In this document: piece after piece, positions 25,639 through 33,913 of the stretch
Position numbering within the stretch: the first letter of the stretch is position 1
How the letters are laid out: each line of letters begins with the position of its first letter
Assembly (NCBI GenBank): GCA_025059375.1
Contig: JANXDO010000004.1
Coordinates: 1-64,000 of the forward strand
Origin: Candidatus Nezhaarchaeota archaeon
GTDB lineage: Archaea; Thermoproteota; Methanomethylicia; Nezhaarchaeales; WYZ-LMO8
Direction: 5' to 3'
DNA: 64,000 bases
The notes under the pieces: generated by a model
What the model saw: only the letters and a program-made list of their open reading frames with translations
The model's database searches: none
Told to the model about the DNA's origin: nothing
Translations under genes and position numbers: made by a program

Positions 25639-26986
25639 GAAACATCTCTTCATAACTCTTTAAGTAGCTTACAGACTTCTTAACATCTATGAATAACTCT
25701 TGAGCTCTCTTAACATCGTCACTAGTTACTTTCTTCCTACCCTGAAGCTTAGCTAATTCTAATGAAGGAGCGAGAAGCTGAACAGCATATCTCAATGAAG
25801 TTTTAAGGCCTACTTCAGTTAAGTACTCTATCGCATCATCACTGAGCTCCACTCCCTCCTCCTTAGATCTTACATTAATTATTTCTCTAATCTCTTCTCT
25901 GTTATAGGGCTTCATCTTTATGATTAATAACCTGTCAAGTAAGTCAAGAGGTAAGCCGTGAGGTCCTTCTATATCCGTTCCTCTAATCTTAGCCATCCCT
26001 CTGTTAGTAGCTAAGACAATTATTGGTGCCAACTCGCTCTCCATAGCTCTTCCTAAGTAGGCAAGAGCCTCGAGGTCGAGCATGTGCACATCATCTATGA
26101 ACAGCACACCAGGTATTATCTCTGCCCTTCCCTCGTCGACCCATCCCTTAACCATCTTGTCGACCTTCTGTCTATCCTCAGGTGCTATCTCCTTTTCTTC
26201 TCTCCCCCCAAACAGTATGCTAAATATGCTTGATCCACTTCTACTGTATGTAACGTCAAGCTGATGCAGTGTAACAGTATGTACGAATTCCTTCTCTTTA
26301 GCTATGAGACCACTGGGCAATGGAATCTTATTTGCCACCTCAATATCATACTTTTGTTCTACCTGGGCTTCTTCACACCTGCCCAACCTAGTAACACGTC
26401 CAGTCTCAGCATCAATCCATATAACGTCCCCCACTTGGACCCCCTTAGCAATTAACTCCATAGCCACAGCATCATCCACATTGAACATCTTCTCTTCAAC
26501 CTTGGTTTTTAACCTTATCTTAGCTCCGACAGGAACTTGCTGATATGGGTTGTAGGGATGTTTACCCATCCTGATGTCAATTTCAGTAACCATACCCTCA
26601 TAGACCTTCCTCAACTCTCTAATGCGAACACCTATGGCCTTCCTCAGGGCTTGTATAATAAACTCAGACTTCTTTAGCTCAGTTGAATAGACCTCTGAAG
26701 CTGATATGGCTAAGAAAGGTACATCCTCTCCTAACTCTCTAGCCATAGCTGAAGCAAGAGCAGTCTTACCCGTACCTGGGGGACCAACTAGTAGTACTCC
26801 TCGACCGGCCATTTTTCCTCTCTTAACCATTTCCACAACAATAGCTGCAGCTTCTCTTGCCTCTACCTGTCCAACCATGCCATCAGCTACTGGAAGTGCC
26901 TTGCCATCTCTAACACCAAGACCCTTTATATGGCTATGAGCACCCACCCTTTCAAACCTGCTAATTGGTACTACTTGAGAGGACAT
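25631..26986 (-). CDS. TIP49 (RuvBL-like) AAA+ ATPase
   Basis: The protein has 451 residues, the usual size of archaeal TIP49. It opens with RVGAHSHIKGLGV, the RuvBL N-terminal motif, and has Walker A GPPGTGKTALA (about residue 64). A long insertion domain (about 120-270) resembles the OB-fold domain II of pontin and reptin. Walker B reads LFIDDVHMLD, where the family normally has DEVH, so the catalytic Glu is Asp here (GAT). Sensor 1 ATNRG is intact. RuvBL proteins are hexameric scaffolding helicases in chromatin and RNP assembly. It is followed on the same strand by a HAD gene upstream (12 nt). Confidence 0.9.
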   Translation of the reverse strand: MSSQVVPISRFERVGAHSHIKGLGVRDGKALPVADGMVGQVEAREAAAIVVEMVKRGKMAGRGVLLVGPPGTGKTALASAMARELGEDVPFLAISASEVYSTELKKSEFIIQALRKAIGVRIRELRKVYEGMVTEIDIRMGKHPYNPYQQVPVGAKIRLKTKVEEKMFNVDDAVAMELIAKGVQVGDVIWIDAETGRVTRLGRCEEAQVEQKYDIEVANKIPLPSGLIAKEKEFVHTVTLHQLDVTYSRSGSSIFSILFGGREEKEIAPEDRQKVDKMVKGWVDEGRAEIIPGVLFIDDVHMLDLEALAYLGRAMESELAPIIVLATNRGMAKIRGTDIEGPHGLPLDLLDRLLIIKMKPYNREEIREIINVRSKEEGVELSDDAIEYLTEVGLKTSLRYAVQLLAPSLELAKLQGRKKVTSDDVKRAQELFIDVKKSVSYLKSYEEMFLK

Positions 26987-26998
26987 AGCTCATCCCCT

Positions 26999-27691
26999 CT
27001 ACTCACAGGCCCCCCTCATCAAGATAATCTCAAGAGCCTTTAAAAGTGAATTTACACTTCTCTTGAGTCTTATCCCCCTTCTAAATACGTGTATAGCATA
27101 TAAACCTACCCTAAGAGGTCCGACGACATCGTTCTCTACATGATCTCCAACGAAGATTGCTGTAGATGCACATGCTCTCTCTAATGCTCTAAGATAAACA
27201 AGGGGGTGTGGTTTACGCAAACCTAATTGAGCTGAAGTTACAACATCATCTACGTAGCGCATTAAACCTAAACTCTCCAACGACTCCAACGCAATTTGAT
27301 GATCAGGCGTATTGGAGACAACGATTATAGTAGAGCCGGCTTTCTTTAACCCCCTTAAGAAAGTATGGGCATCACCATAAACCTCACGAGTCCTCACATA
27401 TCGATCCACCAATAAATCCCTTAACTTCTCTACAAGTCCCTCATTAATAGAGGTATCTCTTAACGTCATCCTCAACATGCTGCGTAAGCTCACTTCAAGT
27501 AGCATCTTTTTCTTTAAAATCTTCAGCTTATCATATATCTCTTTAAAGGTTTGAAGCAACTTTGCAGAAGACGACAAATCGCTCGTTAGGTTAAGCTCAC
27601 TTCTTAAAACCAGGTCTTTAAAGACTTCTACAATCTTAGGACCATGAATCAAGGTATTGCCTAAATCGACTAAGACAGTTAGCCGAGCCAT
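26999..27691 (-). CDS. HAD superfamily hydrolase
   Basis: The protein has 230 residues. Motif I is VLVDLGNTLI: the nucleophile Asp is present, but the second Asp of D-x-D-x-T is Gly. Motif II is IVVSNTP (about residue 129), the Lys of motif III is in RKPHP (about 159), and motif IV is FVGDHVENDV (about 176). The cap is helical (about 20-95), so subclass C1. The missing second Asp removes the usual general acid/base of phosphatases, so the reaction may differ. The gene faces thiDN across a 139-nt gap with a strong palindrome and ends 12 nt before TIP49. Confidence 0.88.
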   Translation of the reverse strand: MARLTVLVDLGNTLIHGPKIVEVFKDLVLRSELNLTSDLSSSAKLLQTFKEIYDKLKILKKKMLLEVSLRSMLRMTLRDTSINEGLVEKLRDLLVDRYVRTREVYGDAHTFLRGLKKAGSTIIVVSNTPDHQIALESLESLGLMRYVDDVVTSAQLGLRKPHPLVYLRALERACASTAIFVGDHVENDVVGPLRVGLYAIHVFRRGIRLKRSVNSLLKALEIILMRGACE

Positions 27692-27719
27692 GATATTAAC
27701 CCTTTCTTATTTTTAATTA

Positions 27720-27750
27720 GATGATATCAGCCCTGCGTGGGCTCATCATC
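27720..27750. promoter_or_regulatory. Inverted repeat between the HAD gene and thiDN, operator candidate
   Basis: GATGAT at 27720-27725 pairs with ATCATC at 27745-27750, and AGCCC at 27729-27733 pairs with GGGCT at 27739-27743, around the loop TGCGT. It lies between divergent genes, so it is not a terminator for either. The block TCAGCCCT recurs 41 nt further right and CATCATC recurs near 27772-27779. This is where a repressor of thiDN could bind. No TPP riboswitch core is seen. Confidence 0.5.
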
Positions 27751-27830
27751 TCTAAAGTCAGCCCTTTAAAGCATCATCATAAAGCATCTTTTCCACGTTA
27801 AATACTTAAAGCAAAGCTTTAAAGTTTACT

Positions 27831-29237
27831 TTGGGACCTTCCTTGCTACTCTTAAAACAGCTTAGTAAATTAGAGCCCAAGGTTGCACTAGTGATAGGTG
27901 GACTTGACCCCACTACGGGTGCAGGAGTATACATGGATGTGAAGACGTTGTCAGTGATCAAGGTACTCCCTCTAGTTGCAGCAACGTGTATTGTATTTGA
28001 AAATACTCATGGTGTTAGAGGAATATTACCCATATCTTCTGATGCTGTGAGGACGCAAATCAAGATGTCCTTAGACGACTGCTATCCACAGGCTATTAAG
28101 GTAAGTATGATTTATAACCGAGAGAATGCTGAGGCCATAGCTGATGAAGTTCCAAAGGGCATCCCAATCGTCTTAGATCCAGTGCTTGAAAGTTGGGATG
28201 GCTATAAGCTGATAACACATGAAGGATTAGAGACGATGAAAAAGATGCTAATACCAAGGTCAACAGTAATAACACCAAATGCGCTAGAAGCTAGCATACT
28301 AAGCGGGGTTAAGGTTAGTGACTTAAATTCAGCTAAGGAGGCAGCCAAGAAGATAGCAGATTTAGGAGTTAAGTACGTGGTAATAAAGGGCGGGCACCTT
28401 TCTCTAAATAAAGTCATAGACATCCTCTATTACGAGGAAGACTTCTTATTCATCGAGAAAGAGCGATCACACGAAGAGGCCTTTCACGGCTTGGGCTGCA
28501 CCTTCGCTGCCTCGCTTACTGGCTTCATAGCCCATGGCTTAAATGTGGTAGATGCTTTCAAGCAGGCTTCGTCTTTCATGGATCATGCCTTAAGAGGATC
28601 CTATAAGCTGAGAGGGAGAGCTCGTCTTTCAAATCCATTAGAAATTTACTACAAGTCCTTGGATGTAATTAAGGTGTTAGATGATGTTTATGAAGCCTTA
28701 ACAGATATAGAGACCACTAGCGGTCTAGAAAACTTAACACCTGAAGTTAGCATCAACATTATTGAATGTCTAAGGAATCCAATAACATTAGACGACGTCT
28801 GTGGAGTCGAGGGAAGACTAAGACCAGTGAGAGGCTTTCTAAGGGCATATGGAACAATAATGTTTGGAGCCTCTAAGCATTTAGGAAGCATGTTAATAGA
28901 AGTTAATAAGCGTTGGCCATCAATAAGGGCTTGCATGAACATCAAGTATTCTGAAGAGGTCTTAGAGGCCATTAAAGCGCTCGGGTTAAGGGTGGCCCTA
29001 TTCGATAGGAGTAAAGAACCTAAAGAAGTGAAGGAGAAGGAAGGGCTAAGCATGAAGTGGGGTGCTCAAGAGGCACTGAAAGGCCTACCGTCAGAGCCTG
29101 ATATCATATACGACTTAGGCGATGTGGGCAAGGAACCAATGATAAGAGTCTTTGGAAAGGATGCAATTGATGTCGTTAAAAAAGTCAAGCTGATAAGTGC
29201 CAAGTTAAAGGAGCTACAAGAACCCTCTAGAAGCTAA
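27831..29237 (+). CDS. thiDN: Bifunctional HMP(-P) kinase / thiamine-phosphate synthase (ThiD-ThiN)
   Basis: The protein has 468 residues. The N-terminal half (about 1-255) is ThiD: GGLDPTTGAGVYMDVKTLSV, DPVLESWDGYKL, VITPNALEAS and GLGCTFAASLTGFIA (anion hole and catalytic region). The C-terminal third (about 285-468) is the ThiN domain, with GRLRPVRGFLRAYGTIMFGAS. ThiD phosphorylates hydroxymethylpyrimidine phosphate, and ThiN joins it to the thiazole phosphate to give thiamine phosphate. The start is TTG 27831; CTTAAA at 27805-27810 is about 24 nt upstream, consistent with a leaderless start. TTG 27843 is possible. Confidence 0.92.
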   Translation: MGPSLLLLKQLSKLEPKVALVIGGLDPTTGAGVYMDVKTLSVIKVLPLVAATCIVFENTHGVRGILPISSDAVRTQIKMSLDDCYPQAIKVSMIYNRENAEAIADEVPKGIPIVLDPVLESWDGYKLITHEGLETMKKMLIPRSTVITPNALEASILSGVKVSDLNSAKEAAKKIADLGVKYVVIKGGHLSLNKVIDILYYEEDFLFIEKERSHEEAFHGLGCTFAASLTGFIAHGLNVVDAFKQASSFMDHALRGSYKLRGRARLSNPLEIYYKSLDVIKVLDDVYEALTDIETTSGLENLTPEVSINIIECLRNPITLDDVCGVEGRLRPVRGFLRAYGTIMFGASKHLGSMLIEVNKRWPSIRACMNIKYSEEVLEAIKALGLRVALFDRSKEPKEVKEKEGLSMKWGAQEALKGLPSEPDIIYDLGDVGKEPMIRVFGKDAIDVVKKVKLISAKLKELQEPSRS

Positions 29238-29954
29238 AACCCTCCTTAAAGCTGGATCTTTAGATGCAAGCCTCATTAAAGCCCCCTCAATGCTTTCATT
29301 AGGCCCAACTTCATACTTCAAGTAAACGCCTGTCCTACCAACTTCATCTCTGCGTGTAAGGACCTTTATCCTTTCATACACTACATCGAGGCTGACTCCA
29401 ACCTTATTGGCTGCATAGAGCTCTCTACCAATTATGGGCTCCTCGTAATGACCTCGAGGTGATGGCTCTATTAACTTAAGCCTCTTGTCAATGCCGCAAA
29501 CCCTTTTATCATTCTTCAACTCCTCCAAGCTCAACTCACCGCCAAACTTATAGAACTCTCTTTCATGGCGCGTCAGTTCTGTTAGTGGGATGGTAATTAT
29601 CGTCGCCTCATCAAGATATATGTGAGCTTTAACAGAATGAGCTGGTGTTGCCTGAGTTATCATACGCTTTAGGGGTCTCACTCCTAGCTCACTAAGTAAT
29701 AGCTCAATACGGTAAGATGGTACAAGGTATGGAATCACTACATCGACGTCACTCCTAGGGCTTACATCCCCCCTAGCAACACTTCCATGAATTATGGGGT
29801 TAAGCCCCATTCTCTTTAAATTCTCCATGATCTCCACAGCCTTCTTCCTTAATTCAAATAATAATCTCCAATGACCGTCACTATAGATGACTTCTATTCT
29901 ATCCCCCACCTTGACCGGTTTCTTCCTTTTACTCACAAACTTCTTAACAAACAA
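29214..29954 (-). CDS. Nucleotidyltransferase-domain protein (archaeal)
   Basis: The protein has 246 residues. The polymerase-beta fold motif is HGSVARGDVSPRSDVDVVI (about residues 60-78), with the G-S-x-x-x-G...D-x-D pattern that binds metal and nucleotide. The N-terminal segment is basic (KKFVSKRKKPVKVGDR), suggesting RNA or DNA contact, and the C-terminal part (about 150-246) includes EEPIIGRELYAANKVGVSLD. The substrate is unknown. The start is TTG 29954. The first bases of this gene face the radical SAM gene across 26 nt, and its 3' end overlaps thiDN by 24 nt. Confidence 0.82.
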   Translation of the reverse strand: MFVKKFVSKRKKPVKVGDRIEVIYSDGHWRLLFELRKKAVEIMENLKRMGLNPIIHGSVARGDVSPRSDVDVVIPYLVPSYRIELLLSELGVRPLKRMITQATPAHSVKAHIYLDEATIITIPLTELTRHEREFYKFGGELSLEELKNDKRVCGIDKRLKLIEPSPRGHYEEPIIGRELYAANKVGVSLDVVYERIKVLTRRDEVGRTGVYLKYEVGPNESIEGALMRLASKDPALRRVLASRGFL

Positions 29955-29980
29955 GAAAGTATAATAGCCTAGCTCCTATA

Positions 29981-31015
29981 GTGAAATGTAAACATATGTT
30001 CACGCCTGCAAAGAGGGTATTGATAGAAGTACCTGAAGAGTGGCCATTAATAGGTTGCATTGCTTTCGGTATAATAGATAGAGGGACAAGCTTGATTCAG
30101 ATAAGACCTTCCTCCTCGTGCCCTCTATCATGCATATTCTGCTCAACTGATGCAGGGCCCTCATCTAGGAACAGGCAGGCCGAATTCATTGTTGATGTCG
30201 AGCACATCATAAAGTGGATTAAATACGTCCTCAATTACAAGCGCTCAAAAAGCATTGAAGCCCACATAGACACGGTCGGTGATCCACTAACATACCCCAA
30301 AATAGTTGACCTAATTCACAAGCTCTCTGAAATACCTAAAATTAAAGTGATTTCAATGCAGACGCGCGGTACCCTCTTATCATATAAATTGATAGATGAC
30401 ATGGAGGCTGCAGGCCTTTCACGAATTAACTTGTCAATAGATGCCATGAATCCAGAATTAGCAAAGAAATTAGCCGGCACAGACAACTATGACCTCAACC
30501 ATGTATTAAAAATGGCGGAGGCCGTAGCCAATAGCAAGGTCGACCTCCTCATAGCCCCGGTATGGGTCCCAGGATACAACAACAATGAAATACCCAAAAT
30601 AATTGAGTATGCCTTAAAGATTAAGGCAGGAAAGAGATGGCCACCTCTAGGTATTCAAAAATATGTTCCTCATAAATATGGTAGAAAACCTAAGAAAGTT
30701 AAGACGATGACATGGTTTAAGTTTTATAGAGAGCTAAGAAGACTTGAAGAAATGTTCCATGTAAAGTTAGTACTAACCCCTGAGGATTTCGGAATAGTTG
30801 AGGATACTAAGCTTCCACTAAGCTTTAAGAGGGGGGACAAGGTGAGCGTCCACGTGGTAAGTCATGGCTGGCTAAGGGGTGAAAAACTCGCTATAACACC
30901 ACGTGAAAATAGGTTAGTCACTCTCATTAATGCATCGCACATCAAGATAGGTTCTAAGGTGCTCTCTAGAATATTAACTTGCAAGGATAACGTGTATGTA
31001 GCTGAACCCTTATGA
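29981..31015 (+). CDS. Radical SAM enzyme with C-terminal TRAM-like domain
   Basis: The protein has 344 residues. RPSSSCPLSCIFCSTDAGP carries the C-x3-C-x2-C cluster-binding motif (about residues 43-56). IDTVGDPLTYPKIVDL and INLSIDAM fit the SAM-binding barrel. The last about 70 residues (FKRGDKVSVHVVSHGWLRGE) look like a TRAM or OB-type RNA-binding domain, suggesting a nucleic acid substrate. The specific reaction is unknown. GTG 29981 and ATG 29996 are both possible starts. Its stop overlaps the start of the GNAT gene (ATGA), so the two are coupled. Confidence 0.85.
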   Translation: MKCKHMFTPAKRVLIEVPEEWPLIGCIAFGIIDRGTSLIQIRPSSSCPLSCIFCSTDAGPSSRNRQAEFIVDVEHIIKWIKYVLNYKRSKSIEAHIDTVGDPLTYPKIVDLIHKLSEIPKIKVISMQTRGTLLSYKLIDDMEAAGLSRINLSIDAMNPELAKKLAGTDNYDLNHVLKMAEAVANSKVDLLIAPVWVPGYNNNEIPKIIEYALKIKAGKRWPPLGIQKYVPHKYGRKPKKVKTMTWFKFYRELRRLEEMFHVKLVLTPEDFGIVEDTKLPLSFKRGDKVSVHVVSHGWLRGEKLAITPRENRLVTLINASHIKIGSKVLSRILTCKDNVYVAEPL

Positions 31016-31485
31016 AGAGCTTTGAAGAAGGCAAGATAGCTATAAGGAAAGCCTCTCCACTAGACTTTGCCCAGATAGTTGAAGTTGAAAATATTAGTTT
31101 CAAGAATCCCTACCCTCCTGCCTTGATTCTATCCTTCCTACATCTTCATGATGACTCCTCCTTTGTTGCTACAGCTAATGATAAGATAATCGGCTACGTC
31201 ATAGGTGCAAGAAAAAGTAAGGCTCGTGGTCACATAGTCTCGATAGCAGTAAGACCAGAATGGAGGAGGAAGGGTATAGGCTCAAAGCTAATGAACACTC
31301 TACTTGACCTCTTTAAACAGGAAGGATTAAAGTTCGTAGAGCTTGAGGTTGCTGTCAGCAATGAGGAAGCTATTGCTTTCTACGAATCTTTAGGTTTTAG
31401 AAAAGTGGGCGTGGTGAAGGGTTACTACTCGTGGGGTGAAGACGCTTACATAATGGTTAAGAAATTACAGAGTAACATGCACTAA
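31012..31485 (+). CDS. GNAT N-acetyltransferase (RimI-like)
   Basis: The protein has 157 residues. The acetyl-CoA loop is VRPEWRRKGIGSKLM (about residues 81-95), the R/Q-x-x-G-x-G motif of GNATs. AVSNEEAIAFYESLGFRKVG is the family C-terminal block. It most resembles archaeal RimI/Naa10-type N-terminal acetyltransferases. ATG 31012 overlaps the radical SAM stop by 4 nt. DNA polymerase begins 43 nt downstream. Confidence 0.9.
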   Translation: MKSFEEGKIAIRKASPLDFAQIVEVENISFKNPYPPALILSFLHLHDDSSFVATANDKIIGYVIGARKSKARGHIVSIAVRPEWRRKGIGSKLMNTLLDLFKQEGLKFVELEVAVSNEEAIAFYESLGFRKVGVVKGYYSWGEDAYIMVKKLQSNMH

Positions 31486-31528
31486 GCTTATCTCCGAGCA
31501 ATCCCTCCATTCTATGGGAATGTAAGAG

Positions 31529-33913
31529 ATGCCTCAGAAGCTTTTGTTCTGGTTACTGGACGTCAACTACGATGTTGAAGAGAAAGTCCCCGTAATAAAG
31601 TTATGGGGTTTAACTAGGGATGGGAAGCGAGTATTAGTAAAGGATCATAGTTTCAGGCCTTACTTTTATGTCTTACCCAAGATCAATACTGATACGCTTA
31701 AAGCTATTAAAGACATAAGGATGCTCGAAGACCCTGCTGAGCCTCTACTATCCATAGACCAGGTGGATAAGAAGTTCTTTGGCAAGTCTGTCAAAGCTTT
31801 AAAGATAACGTGTCAGCTTCCTCAATCAGTACCCTCATACAGAGAAAAGTTAGCTAAACTAGAGTGGGTTGAAGCTGTTCTTGAGGCCGATATAAGGTTT
31901 TACATGAGGTACCTAATAGATAATGGGATTAGTCCTTGCGATTGGTGCGAGTGTGAAGTTGAAGAAGATGAGAAAGCAGGAGGAGATTTGAAGGTCGACG
32001 CTGTCTACAAAGCTATCACCAGGCCAAGACCCTATTCTCTAGATGAGGTTCCTAGGCTTAAAGTGTTAGCTTTTGACATAGAATGCTATAACAGAGCTGG
32101 TTCTCCAGTTCCTCATCGAGATCCAATAATCATAATCTCCCTCGCTTGTGAGCAGGGGACAAAGGTATTAGCGGCTGATGATCATGATGATTCCAGAATA
32201 ATTAAGGAGTTCATTGATTTCGTCTTAACGTATGACCCCGACATGATAGTGGGCTATAACAGTAATCACTTTGATTGGTTATACTTACAAGCAAGAGCTA
32301 AGCTACATGGTATAAAACTGAGAGTCAGCAGAGAGCTATCAGAGCCTCATCAAAGCACATACGGACACATATCCATTATTGGAAGGATAAATCTAGACCT
32401 ATACGACTATGCTGAAGATCTAACTGAGGTGAAGATCAAAACCCTTGAAAATGTTGCGGAGTACTTGGGGGTTATGTCTAAAGATGCGAGGGTTCTCATA
32501 GATCACTTAGAAATAGCAGATTACTGGGATGATCCTTTAAAACGAGATGTGCTGAAGAAGTACGCTCAAGAAGATGCAATCTCAACTTATGGCATTGCCA
32601 TGGAGGTGCTACCCTTTGCCATACAACTCTCTAAGCTTACAGGAGTTCCCCTCGATCAGGTGCTAGCAGCATCAGTAGGTTTCAGAGTTGAATGGTATTT
32701 AATGAGGGTTGCTTACGATGAGAATGAGCTTATACCCAATAGGGAAGAGAGGAGGTACGAGACGTACAAAGGAGGACTAGTCTTAAAGCCGAAGGAGGGA
32801 CTTCATGAAAACGTGGCCGTCCTTGACTTCTCAGCCATGTACCCACACTTAATGATAAAAAACAACATAGGCTTTGACACTTACGTTCCTCCAGAAGAGC
32901 CCTGCGAGCCCGATGAATGTAACATAGCACCTGAGGTTGGTCACCGTTTCAGGAAGAAACCCCATAGTCTCTATAGGAAGGCGCTTGAAAGACTCCTAGA
33001 ACTTAGGAGAAACATAAGGGAGCAGATGAAAAAGCTTGAACCCAAAGATCCTTGCTATGTTGTCCTTGATAACAGACAAAAGGCTATTAAAACTATGACA
33101 AATGCAATGTACGGATACTTAGGCTGGACGGGTGCGAGGTTTTACCTAAAGCCATGCGCAGAAGCAACAGCAGCTTATGGTAGACATACCATATTAAGAA
33201 CAATAAAGATGGCCAAGGATATGGGCCTCCAGGTAATTTATGGAGATACCGACAGCATATTTGTTAAATATGATGAGAGTAAAATTAAGACCTTCATAGA
33301 GCATGTTGAGAAGGAACTTGGTCTCGAAATAAAGCTAGAGAAGGTATATAAGGTCTGTTTCTTTACGGAAGCCGCAAAGAAGTATGCAGGTCTAACGATT
33401 GATGGCAAGATAGATGTTGTTGGGTTTGAAGCCATCAGAGGGGACTGGTGTCAATTAGCACAAGATGTTCAATCAAAAGTCCTAGAAATAATCTTGACAA
33501 AGAAGGATGTTCAGGCAGCAGTAAATTATGTCAGGGACATAATAAATAAGATCCGGGCAGGTAAAGTTGACATCAAGAGCCTCGTGATATGGAAGACTTT
33601 GTCAAAGTCCCTGGACGAATACGAAGTAGAGGCAGCTCACGTTCAAGCTGCTAAGCAGCTGATGGCAGCAGGATATAAGCTTGAAATAGGAGATAAAGTA
33701 GGCTTTGTGGTTGTTCAAGGTGCGTCAGAGAAAGTATCAGAGAGAGTTAAGCCCTATGCCTTCACTTCAATGAGTGAAGTAGATAAGGAGTATTATGTTA
33801 GGAAGCAAGTCATAGCGTTAGCCTTGAGAGTACTAAAGTACTTTGGGGTAAGCGAGGAACAGCTACTATCAGGGAGTAGGCAGGTCTCACTTTTTGACTT
33901 TTTCAAAAAATAG
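31529..33913 (+). CDS. polB: Family B DNA polymerase with PCNA-binding tail
   Basis: The protein has 794 residues. Exonuclease motifs: FDIECYN (Exo I), VGYNSNHFDW (Exo II) and YAQEDAISTY (Exo III). Polymerase motifs: DFSAMYPHLM (motif A, about residue 434), KTMTNAMYGYLG (motif B, about 524) and YGDTDSIF (motif C, about 571). All catalytic acids are present, so proofreading and synthesis should both work. The C-terminus QVSLFDFF (785-792) is a perfect PIP box for sliding-clamp binding. It converges on the GAN/RecJ gene with a 27-nt overlap. A replicative polymerase. Confidence 0.96.
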   Translation: MPQKLLFWLLDVNYDVEEKVPVIKLWGLTRDGKRVLVKDHSFRPYFYVLPKINTDTLKAIKDIRMLEDPAEPLLSIDQVDKKFFGKSVKALKITCQLPQSVPSYREKLAKLEWVEAVLEADIRFYMRYLIDNGISPCDWCECEVEEDEKAGGDLKVDAVYKAITRPRPYSLDEVPRLKVLAFDIECYNRAGSPVPHRDPIIIISLACEQGTKVLAADDHDDSRIIKEFIDFVLTYDPDMIVGYNSNHFDWLYLQARAKLHGIKLRVSRELSEPHQSTYGHISIIGRINLDLYDYAEDLTEVKIKTLENVAEYLGVMSKDARVLIDHLEIADYWDDPLKRDVLKKYAQEDAISTYGIAMEVLPFAIQLSKLTGVPLDQVLAASVGFRVEWYLMRVAYDENELIPNREERRYETYKGGLVLKPKEGLHENVAVLDFSAMYPHLMIKNNIGFDTYVPPEEPCEPDECNIAPEVGHRFRKKPHSLYRKALERLLELRRNIREQMKKLEPKDPCYVVLDNRQKAIKTMTNAMYGYLGWTGARFYLKPCAEATAAYGRHTILRTIKMAKDMGLQVIYGDTDSIFVKYDESKIKTFIEHVEKELGLEIKLEKVYKVCFFTEAAKKYAGLTIDGKIDVVGFEAIRGDWCQLAQDVQSKVLEIILTKKDVQAAVNYVRDIINKIRAGKVDIKSLVIWKTLSKSLDEYEVEAAHVQAAKQLMAAGYKLEIGDKVGFVVVQGASEKVSERVKPYAFTSMSEVDKEYYVRKQVIALALRVLKYFGVSEEQLLSGSRQVSLFDFFKK

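Noticed and set aside
27692-27830. TPP riboswitch upstream of thiDN
   Set aside because: The conserved TPP core sequences are absent; only the DNA-like palindrome is seen.
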